64,000 nt of DNA from Symbiodinium sp. CCMP2592 (Eukaryota > Sar > Dinophyceae > Suessiales > Symbiodiniaceae): contig CAJNDT010004890.1 of the NCBI GenBank assembly GCA_905221615.1, forward strand, positions 998,599-1,062,598, given 5' to 3'. Positions 57,213 to 64,000 of the stretch are shown one piece after another (position 1 is the first letter of the stretch; every line of letters begins with the position of its first letter). A program made the position numbers and the translations under genes. The notes beneath the pieces are model-generated. The model was not told the origin of the DNA. It made no database searches and saw only the letters and a list, made by a program, of their open reading frames with translations.

Positions 57213-57461
57213 TAATACTATATCACCATAATACTATACTACCATAGTACCATAATACTAGACTATAATACCATAATACTCTAACATAATCCTCGACCCT
57301 GAACCCTGACTACTAAGCCCCAAACTTCTGAAATCCCCCTACCCTGGAAGCCCGGGGCCCTAAACTCCCTAATCTGGGGGGCCTTAAGAATTAGAATAGT
57401 GTTCCTTTAAAAGGAATCCTTTAAAGGGCTAGTATAAGGGATCTATGAGGGTACTATTATA

Positions 57462-57561
57462 TAGGGGCCTTAATAATTAGCATAGTGTTTGGGGGCCCTT
57501 TATAATATATCTATAGTAAGGAACCTCCACACTCGGTGTGGGTAATTATTAAGGCCCCTAT
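57462..57561. repeat. Fold-back element, family O
   Basis: Full copy. Confidence 0.75.
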
Positions 57562-58080
57562 ACACCTTCAAGGTTTGCGCTCCTACAAGCAGATATTGGT
57601 CTATGGGCCCTGACAAGGGAGACCGATAATCTCTAAACCCCAGGAGTTACGTTTTTAGGGTTTAGGGCTTGGGGTTTAAACCTTTGCAAGCCTAAAGAAA
57701 TTAAACCCTAAAGCCCCAAACCTTCATAGACCCGATCTTTAAAAAAACCTTTTTGGAAGCCCAATAGGGCCCACCTGCCCCAAAACAACCAATAAAAACC
57801 CTGGAGACAAACTATAAACACCCGAGCAACACCCCTAAACGCCTGAAGCCTATAACACGTTTAAGGAGAACGAGCAACACCTCTAAATGCCCAAAGCCGT
57901 AAACCCTAAACCCATTGGTGCAATCCACTGCAAACCCTCAACCTCTAACTGCCCGCAGCCCTCAACGCTGCCCGTTCTGCTCTCTGTATAATCAGGAACC
58001 CCAAACTAGTGTAGGCAAGTACTAAGGCCCCTATAGTAAATGCCCCGAAGCTCAACACCCTTAACCCTAAACCCTAAACC
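57560..58080. other. Stretch with no convincing gene
   Basis: CCCTAAA-derived and A-rich sequence. Short open pieces but no splice pair with protein-like content. Confidence 0.4.
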
Positions 58081-58168
58081 CCTGACCCTAAACCCTCAAC
58101 CCTAAACCCTCAACCCTAAACCCTAAACCCTTAACCCTGAACCCTAAACCCGAAGCCCTCAAACAGAC

Positions 58169-58246
58169 CAGAGCCCGCCTGGCGAACGCGTCGACGGGAT
58201 CGAAATCTTTCAACTCTGGATCCTCTCCATCGGCTGCCGGGATCTC
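58169..58246 (-). CDS. Gene P exon 2 candidate
   Basis: Acceptor GCCGAG, 26 codons (EIPAADGEDPELKDFDPV, DAFARRAL), donor GTCTGT; phase 0 to 0. It follows the phase-0 end of the ATG exon at 59107. The pyrimidine tract is weak, and an alternative acceptor lies 24 bases further in. Confidence 0.5.
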
Positions 58247-58331
58247 CTCGGCAGCCAATAGAAACGTAGAATTAAAACAAGAAGAAAGACAACAAAATAC
58301 CAATAATAACAATAAAAATAGGAAAAACAGC

Positions 58332-58366
<35 letters not shown>

Positions 58367-58788
58367 AAATGCATACATATACATCCATGTACATATTATG
58401 TTCTGTTCTACTGCAGTACTGTACTACACTGGACTATACTATATTATATTCTTTTCGAGTCTATTCTACTCGGGTAGCTTTTACTGGCTTATATTCGGCG
58501 GCTGTCTTTTCATTATACTAGAATGCTCCGGATAATGCTAGGCAATTGTTGATGATATTCTGTTGTTCCGTTGTATTACATTCTACCGTGTGCATGTATG
58601 AGTGCTTGCTTGTACATATGTAACAGGAGGAGAGGAGAGAAGCGAGAGAACAAGAAAGAGATAGAGGAGAGAATGAAAGAGGGAGAACGAGACAGGCTGT
58701 ACTTAGCTATTGCCAGCTACCTGCCGCCATCTTCGTGCCGTTACTCGCACACACGTCCATTCAGTCGCGGTTGCGTGTCTTACTTACC

Positions 58789-58873
58789 GCTGGTTAGTAG
58801 GGAATGGAAGAATGGTAGTAGTAGTTATTATAGTTATACCCCATTCCTCCATTCCCTACTAACCAACGGTAAG
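58789..58873. repeat. Fold-back element, family G
   Basis: Inverted loop orientation. Confidence 0.85.
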
Positions 58874-58894
58874 CTTAGGGCCATTGTCTGGAGT

Positions 58895-58965
58895 TCTTGG
58901 GCTCTGCCAGGATAACGGGGAATCGGGGGCTTCTTGGTTGCCATGTCGTTCCCTACTACTGGTAA
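58895..58965 (-). CDS. Possible additional exon near the gene P start
   Basis: Between a G-family fold-back and an AG at 58969-58968. One frame has an ATG (MATKKPPIPRYPGRAQELQ), another reads GTTWQPRSPRFPVILAEP. The frame cannot be chosen from sequence alone. Confidence 0.3.
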
Positions 58966-59106
58966 GAACACACGATCAAAAGAGAGTACGACCTGTCATG
59001 GTGGTATCACTAGTACTAATGGCTTTTTTGTAGTAGCCGCAACTGATAATAATCGTCAGAAGTTACAACCTCTGGTGTTTCTTGAGCTCTGGGCGCTCTG
59101 TCAAAC

Positions 59107-59259
59107 CCAAGCTTCGAGCGAGAAGATGTGGCTGAAGAGGTGCGCGATGACGAAGGTAAAGGGTGGATCCGGCAGATCCGGAGAACCTTCCGGCAGCTCT
59201 ACCAGCTCCTCCTCCTGCGGGAGGGCCGTAGCCGGTGTGGCATTCTTCTTCGGGGCCAT
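59107..59259 (-). CDS. Gene P first coding exon (ATG)
   Basis: 51 codons from ATG: MAPKKNATPATALPQEEELV, ELPEGSPDLPDPPFTFVI, AHLFSHIFSLEAW, then donor GTTTGA; phase 0. A basic MAPKK start followed by an acidic, Pro-rich segment and a hydrophobic helix looks like a genuine N-terminus. It starts 343 nt beyond the stop of the upstream minus-strand gene, the head-to-tail arrangement common in dinoflagellates. SPAG17/PF6-like identity is only a suggestion, from this start plus the 45546-45443 exon. Confidence 0.55.
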
Positions 59260-59601
59260 TTCTGCAAGTCACGCAGCGTCAGACAACCACTTTTTGAATG
59301 CCTGACGTGAGACAGGCTGTCTTAGCCCGTCTCGGAAAGGCTTCCACGAAGCTCTAACTAAAACTACAAGTAGCTACATGCTGCAAACGCCACCCTTCTG
59401 AGCCACGGCCGGCAGGGTGTTTTGTTCAGCAGTTATGCGACAAAAAGGACACAACATGATTCACTGAAACTCACATCCATGTGAATTGGGAGAAACTGCG
59501 CGGATCCTCACATTGCCGGAGCTGTCACAGAATTGCATTTATCGACACCAGCGACGACGCTGACGCCGCCGCCGGCGACGACGACTGCTGTGCTCCTACA
59601 C

Positions 59602-59746
59602 CTACTGCTGGATCTCCGCTGTAGCACGTGCCGCATGGCCCCACTCGGCAAAGAAATGCAGGGACAGTGGAGGCACCACATTCGAGGACTCCGCCTGCAT
59701 CAGACCTTGCGGCTGCAGATCCAGAAGCCAGCGGTTTATGCAGGCA
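59602..59746 (-). CDS. Terminal exon of an upstream minus-strand gene
   Basis: Acceptor CCTACAG, T plus codons ACINRWLLDLQPQGLMQA, ESSNVVPPLSLHFFAEWG, HAARATAEIQQ and TAG. Alternative frames on both strands are shorter or more biased. The first T completes TTT with the exon at 60545. Confidence 0.55.
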
Positions 59747-59822
59747 CTGTAGGACGTTAGTGCAGTTTGAAGGGTGTAGGGCCTGTGTGGGCAAGGGGGT
59801 TCGGGGACTGGGTGTATGGTTC

Positions 59823-59946
59823 TACTTACAGGATCATGGGACTTAGTAACTAGGGTTGCAACTAGGGTACCTCTACTTGTAACTACTTATATCCCCAACT
59901 AAGGTACTTATACCCTTACATACTAAGTCCCATGATCCTCCAAGTA
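59823..59946. repeat. Fold-back element, family A
   Basis: Full copy upstream (minus strand) of the terminal exon at 59746. Confidence 0.85.
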
Positions 59947-60099
59947 ACATCAGACCAAGCTTGTATGTGCGCAAGAATTCTAGTGCGCAGGGTCTGTTTT
60001 GGTTTCGGGCCAGGCATGGGTCCACGAAACGCTTAATGATTTCTCAGGACACCTCACGTAACATCCAAACCCTGCACCCTTCACCCTCGATCCCAAACC

Positions 60100-60220
60100 C
60101 TGCTTGGAGGATCATGGGACTTAGTAAGGTTACAAGTACCTAAATTGGGGTTATAAGTAGGTATAAGTAGAATTACCGTAATTATAACCCTGGTTACTAA
60201 GTCCCATGATCCTTTAAGTA
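60100..60220. repeat. Fold-back element, family A
   Basis: Full copy; a fragment of another is at 60292-60318. Confidence 0.85.
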
Positions 60221-60544
60221 AGCCCTAAACCCTAAACCCCATATATAGATCCCTTTAAGGAACCCTATAGATCCCTTTAAGGAACCCTATAGACCTAAGT
60301 CCCATGATCCTTTAAGTGAGGTGCAGGGTTCAGGACCCTCAACCCTGAAGTTCCCCAAAGCTCCCAGAAGCTGAACTGGAAACCCCAGACCCTGCAGCCC
60401 TAAACCCTAAACCCCTAAACCCTGAACCCCTAAAAGCCCTAAAACCCTAAACCCCTAAACCTCTACACCCCTAAACTCTAAACCCTAAAAGCCCTAAACC
60501 CCTAAACCTCTAAACTTCCAAAAGCCCAAACCCTGACCCCAGAC

Positions 60545-60590
60545 AAGTCCGATGCTTTGTCTGCCGCGAGGATGCCCCGTTGGATGAGCG
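60545..60590 (-). CDS. Penultimate exon of the same gene
   Basis: Acceptor CCGGAG, CG plus codons LIQRGILAADKASD plus TT, donor GTCTGG. Joins 59746 in phase. An A-family fold-back begins about 16 nt from the acceptor (60608). Confidence 0.45.
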
Positions 60591-60607
60591 CTCCGGTTCA
60601 CCTCCGC

Positions 60608-60729
60608 ACTTAAAGGATCATGGGACTTAGTAACTAGGGTTATAATTGCGGTAACTCTGCTTATAACTACTTATAACCCCAGTTAAGAGACTTATAACCT
60701 TACATACTAAGTCCCATGATCCTCCAAGT
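60608..60729. repeat. Fold-back element, family A
   Basis: Full copy ending about 16 nt from the exon at 60590. Confidence 0.85.
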
Positions 60730-60755
60730 ACTCTGCTTTGGGGTGGTCTGCTTCC

Positions 60756-60861
60756 CAGAGACTCCAATGTCCCGCAATTAAGGAAAATACCTTAAAATAT
60801 AGAAGGATTCCTAATATAATTTAAGGTATATTCCTTAATTCAGGGACATTGGAGTCTCTGG
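60756..60861. repeat. Fold-back element, family D
   Basis: Ends CCCAGAGACTCCAATGTCCC and its complement. Confidence 0.85.
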
Positions 60862-61125
60862 GTTTGGGGTGGTTTGAAGCCGGCTTCTAGGACGTAGGGC
60901 ATAGGGTTTAGGGAGGTCTTTGTAAAGGTTCATACGGCGAGCCACAGCTACTATTACCCCCAAATATAGAAACCCTGGAACATTCTCCTCCGTTTTACAA
61001 ACACCCGAATCCCCAAACCCCAAACCCAAAGTCCTGAGCCCTAAATCATCAACCGAAAGTCATCCCCCCTAAACCGTAATCATTTCTAACCGTTTCAAAG
61101 GAGCTAGGGGTCGGAAGCATTACCA

Positions 61126-61246
61126 ATATCTTGGATACTGCCCCCATGCACTAACAGTCTATGATAGGGCTACTATTAAGGGCCTAATATATCTATATTA
61201 TGAATATTATCCAACTGTTGCTGAGTGGGGGGCAGTATCCAACCAA
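61126..61246. repeat. Fold-back element, family N
   Basis: Arms TTGGATACTGCCCCCATGCA and complement. Confidence 0.8.
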
Positions 61247-61290
61247 TATCCTTCCTGAGAGCTCCTTGACAAAACTATGACAAATAATAT

Positions 61291-61397
61291 GGGAGTTTCC
61301 GAAAATTGGGTGTGCCTTATTTTAGGGGTCCCTATAATAAGGATCCTACTATTTAGGGTACTATTTTAGGGTCACCCATTTTCGGAAACTCCCATAT
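61291..61397. repeat. Fold-back element, family H
   Basis: Full copy. Confidence 0.85.
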
Positions 61398-61529
61398 ACC
61401 GCACAACTGCAAAACGTTATTCTAATTACTTGCGCCCGTGTGTCACATCCTGAAAACCCTGATAAACCCTTTAAGCAGAACATAGAGCCGTTACCAGAAC
61501 CAACTCTCTAGCTGCTACGGTCACTTTAA

Positions 61530-61613
61530 GAGGGGAAAGCCTCGTGGAGGGATCGGAGCATCCAGTGGTGCAGGTCGCTCGCAACCTGCTGGGACGGCCG
61601 GGTGCAGCGCAGG
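61530..61613 (-). CDS. Exon-like island, strand ambiguous
   Basis: Minus strand: acceptor TTCTAG then ALRCTRPSQQVASDLHHW, MLRSLHE and a GC. Plus strand: GESLVEGSEHPVVQVARN, LLGRPGAAQ. Both look coding. Minus is preferred only because the other exons are minus. Confidence 0.35.
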
Positions 61614-61630
61614 GCCTAGAATCCTAGAAT

Positions 61631-61730
61631 ATAGGGGCCTTAATAATTAGAATAGGGATTTGGGGCCACTATACTATAAATATAATGAGGAACCCCAAAG
61701 ATAGTATAGTCAATTATTTTGGCCCCTATC
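61631..61730. repeat. Fold-back element, family O
   Basis: Full copy adjacent to the exon-like island at 61530-61613. Confidence 0.75.
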
Positions 61731-61800
61731 TTATAGTACCGTTGTAGATCCCGGTTAGTAGCCCCTTATAGACCCCTTGGGCAGACCCTGCAAATTGTAC

Positions 61801-62022
61801 TCAATGCAAAGAGAAGAGAACAGAGCATAATCGTAAATACAAAAAGCCAGACGACAAGCCGTCAGAAATTGTTATTGTGTTAACCATACACGGCAGTTGT
61901 TGCTTAACGATGAACTTCTTGAGAATTGTCTTTTGGTATTCCGCAAGCAGGATAATGAGGTCATAATTGCAATTCCTATGAACAATGAAGTGAAGGATAT
62001 CGGCAGTAAGCAACCAGAGCAC
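61801..62022 (-). CDS. AT-rich ORF, 73 codons
   Basis: Frame MLWLLTADILHFIVHRNCNY ... with Ile/Leu/Phe-rich codons in an AT-rich unique stretch (about 61790-62110). No family recognised. Composition unlike the exon islands. Confidence 0.2.
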   Translation of the reverse strand: MLWLLTADILHFIVHRNCNYDLIILLAEYQKTILKKFIVKQQLPCMVNTITISDGLSSGFLYLRLCSVLFSLH

Positions 62023-62145
62023 CGGAGCAAACCAGCGAAAACAGTTCGGTCGCTAAAGTCTATCGGATAATGCATTCATAAGTATAATATGAGCATACTT
62101 TATAGGAGGCATTATACGTATATTATGACTACAGTTAAAATCGAT

Positions 62146-62452
62146 GAAGGAACCCTTGCCCGTTTTGTGTGAGATTACCACCTTAGGGAATATGGATGGG
62201 ATAATTGGTTATTCTTATATGGGTCTTGCTAATGGGGTAGTCGTGTGATATTTGGGGGAAGTGTTAGGGAGTATAGGAATAATCCTCTTATATGGATGAG
62301 GTAATGGGTTATTCCTATACTGGTATTGGTACTGGGGGTGTAGTGATGACATTTTGGGTGGGGTGCAGGGTGGAGTATATGAATAATCTTCTAATTGGTG
62401 GGTTAGTGGTATTCTGGTGGTATTATCACTCAAAACGGGCAAGGGTTCTGCT
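62146..62452. repeat. Large AT-rich fold-back element
   Basis: Arms AACCCTTGCCCGTTTTG (62151) and CAAAACGGGCAAGGGTT, with internal reiterations of GGTTATTCTTATATGGG. Longer than the other families. Confidence 0.8.
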
Positions 62453-62454
62453 AA

Positions 62455-63260
62455 CTTTTTTATAAGGTTGAGGACTCCGGGCGGTCGCGTGAAAGGTTAG
62501 AGTTTAGGGAGGTTTAGGGTGTAGACCTTGCACGTTTTAGGATTTAGGGTTCGGGGGCTTATGGCCAGGGGTTGGGACGAGGGTTTATGGCACAGGGAAG
62601 TTCAGGGTATGGGGTGTAGGGTTTAGGGTTTAGGATGTAGGGTTCAAAGTTTCGGGTTTTGCAGAATCCTCCAAATTTCAGTGGGGTTGGATGATGTAGA
62701 ATCGGCCCGAAACCTTTAAGGTTTCCTCTAAGGGGTTCTACAAGGGTTACTCGACGGATCTGTAAGGGGGTTTAGAATGCATAGGACATCCAACAATCAA
62801 ATCTCAAAGCCTGAGACTTAGACCCTGAAACCCTGAACTCCGAACACTAACACCCTAGATCCTGATCCGTAATTAAACCTCGAGCCTAACCCGAGGACTT
62901 TCAGATGCCGAAGTAAACCCCAAACTCCAAACCCAAAACCCTAAACCCCAAACCATAAACCCTAAACCCAAAACGCCTCCTCACTGCGAGCTGCGCGGGA
63001 TTCCGCTTGCTTCAGCTGCGCCTGACTTTGGGTTTAGAGCTCAGGGTTTAGGGTTTTAGGGGTTTAGGGCTTTAGGGGTTTAGGGTTTCAGCGGTTCAGG
63101 GCTTCAGTTGTTTAGGGGTTCAGGGTTTTAGTTGTTTAGGGGTTTAGGGTTTTTGGAGTTTAGGGGTTTAGGGCTTTTGGTCTTTAGGGCTTTAGGGCTT
63201 TAGGGTTTTAGGGGTTCAGGGGTTTATGGTTTTAGGGGTTTTAGGGGTTTAGGGCTTAGG
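62455..63260. other. Stretch with no convincing gene
   Basis: TTTAGGG variants and decayed repeat only. Confidence 0.5.
63040..63260 (+). repeat. Degenerate TTTAGGG tract
   Basis: Variants such as gtttaggggtttagggcttt over about 220 bp. Confidence 0.8.
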
Positions 63261-63263
63261 ACT

Positions 63264-63371
63264 TACTTGGAGGTTCACGGGTAAGTTTTAAGTAGGATAA
63301 CTATGGTCATAATATAACCTTTATTAGGGGACTTATAACCCTACTTATATCTACCCATGAACCTCCAAGGA
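63264..63371. repeat. Fold-back element, family I
   Basis: Full copy. Confidence 0.85.
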
Positions 63372-63435
63372 GGGTTTTGGGGTTTAGGGTTTAGGGTTTA
63401 GGGAACCCTAAACCCTAAACCCTAAACCCTAAACC

Positions 63436-63545
63436 GTACTACAGGAAGGTGACTTTTACGCCAGGACCTCGGGTTTCGGCTCATAGTCTGGGGCCGCTAT
63501 GGATCACCATTTCATGTACTAGACCCAAGCATTGCTTTCACTTGC
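63436..63545 (+). CDS. Plus-strand exon candidate
   Basis: Frame KVTFTPGPRVSAHSLGPL, WITISCTRPKHCFHLR is open on the plus strand, while the minus-strand frames are broken by stops. No clear splice pair. Confidence 0.25.
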
Positions 63546-63607
63546 GGGGGTTTAGGGGTCTTTTAAAGGCTACTATAAGGGTTCCTTTAAGGGATCTATA
63601 GGGGTTT

Positions 63608-63726
63608 AGGGTTTAGGGACCCAAGAGTAAACTAGGAATAAAAAGGGTGCCCTTTTTGGTTTAAAGGGGCTTATAAGGGAACCTGAACCCTAAAAAAGGG
63701 AATAAGGGCCTACTCTAGGTCCTAGT
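63608..63726. repeat. Fold-back element, family K
   Basis: Nearly identical to 42548-42658. Confidence 0.8.
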
Positions 63727-63771
63727 GTATGACCTGTCGCTTCAGGATTTCGGCCTGACATAGGCAGCAGA

Positions 63772-63907
63772 GGGTTTAGGGTTTAGGATGTAGGGTTTAG
63801 GGTTTAGGGTGTAGGGTGTAGGGTTTAGGGTGTAGGGTTTAGGGTTTAGGGTGTAGGGTTTAGGGTTTAGGGTGTAGGGTTTAGGGTTTAGGGTGTAGGG
63901 TTTAGGG
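63772..63907 (+). repeat. TTTAGGG/TGTAGGG array
   Basis: Tandem of about 19 units alternating TTTAGGG and TGTAGGG, a higher-order repeat. Confidence 0.9.
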
Positions 63908-63915
63908 CGCCAAAG

Positions 63916-63969
63916 CGTTCCTGCGAAGAGGCGGCATCGTGGCATCGCATCTTTGCCAGGGCACAGCAG
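63916..63969 (+). CDS. Exon-like segment at the window edge
   Basis: Plus strand: AG, 18 codons (RSCEEAASWHRIFARAQQ), GTGGAC; phase 0 to 0. The minus strand of the same island is also open (GPRVTSTCCALAKMRCHD), so strand is uncertain. Confidence 0.35.
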
Positions 63970-64000
63970 GTGGACGTCACGCGGGGCCCCTGTTCAGCAG

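Noticed and set aside
62146-62452. CRISPR-like or tandem array
   Set aside because: The reiterated GGTTATTCTTATATGGG units lie within inverted arms and lack regular spacers.
63742-63945. ORF encoding a KPYTLNP heptapeptide repeat
   Set aside because: Direct translation of the TTTAGGG/TGTAGGG array.
1-64000. Terminal telomere
   Set aside because: TTTAGGG tracts are scattered in both orientations and interrupted; no long terminal array at either edge of the window.

Overview
This window looks like nuclear DNA of a dinoflagellate, most likely a Symbiodiniaceae/Suessiales relative. That placement is an inference from four things: (i) a giant Ty1/copia element of the dinoflagellate type, with a long coiled-coil gag and CCCH zinc fingers; (ii) LTRs that carry the last 11 bases of the dinoflagellate spliced leader; (iii) pervasive TTTAGGG/CCCTAAA (plant/dinoflagellate telomere-type) tracts; (iv) very short exons with GT, GC and possibly GA donors scattered in repeat-filled introns. 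No rRNA, tRNA or CRISPR feature was recognised.

4692-24435 is one nearly complete LTR retrotransposon of about 19.7 kb, read on the minus strand. It has two 448-bp LTRs that differ at about ten positions, a tract next to the 5' LTR that may prime reverse transcription, and a G-rich polypurine tract next to the 3' LTR. In element order it encodes gag, protease, integrase and RT in a 2415-codon frame, with two frameshifts inside RT. RT (YVDD) and RNase H follow in a 1069-codon frame with a long unknown C-terminal extension. Between pol and the 3' LTR lie two more large frames (650 and 1889 codons). The 1889-codon protein has a CCHC knuckle, zinc-ribbon-like clusters and a convincing Tpt1/KptA (RNA 2'-phosphotransferase, ADP-ribosyltransferase fold) domain. 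That domain in a retrotransposon is the most unusual coding content here.

The rest (1-4691 and 24436-64000) has no long ORF, but it is not empty. Reading the islands between repeats on both strands shows dozens of 35-155-bp open segments, nearly all on the minus strand. They are bounded by AG on the 5' side and GT or GC on the 3' side, have strongly protein-like composition, and in several cases share compatible splice phases. Three of them (3611-3537, 2691-2636, 1897-1840) join in phase into a complete SWIB domain, which validates the approach. Two further exons (24528-24469 and 4488-4445) chain in phase onto it, so the 19.7-kb retrotransposon probably lies inside an intron of the SWIB gene. 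A second minus-strand gene probably starts with an ATG exon at 59259 and runs through many exons towards 41 kb. A third ends with a TAG at 59602.

The introns are filled with fold-back (MITE-like) elements of about 75-190 bp in some 16 families. Each is a long near-perfect inverted repeat without coding capacity. Many begin or end within 4-20 nt of a proposed splice site, and some short introns are almost entirely one element, as expected for introner-type, intron-generating elements. Telomere-type arrays, microsatellites and G/C homopolymers fill the remainder. Gene structures outside the retroelement are read by eye and need transcript evidence.
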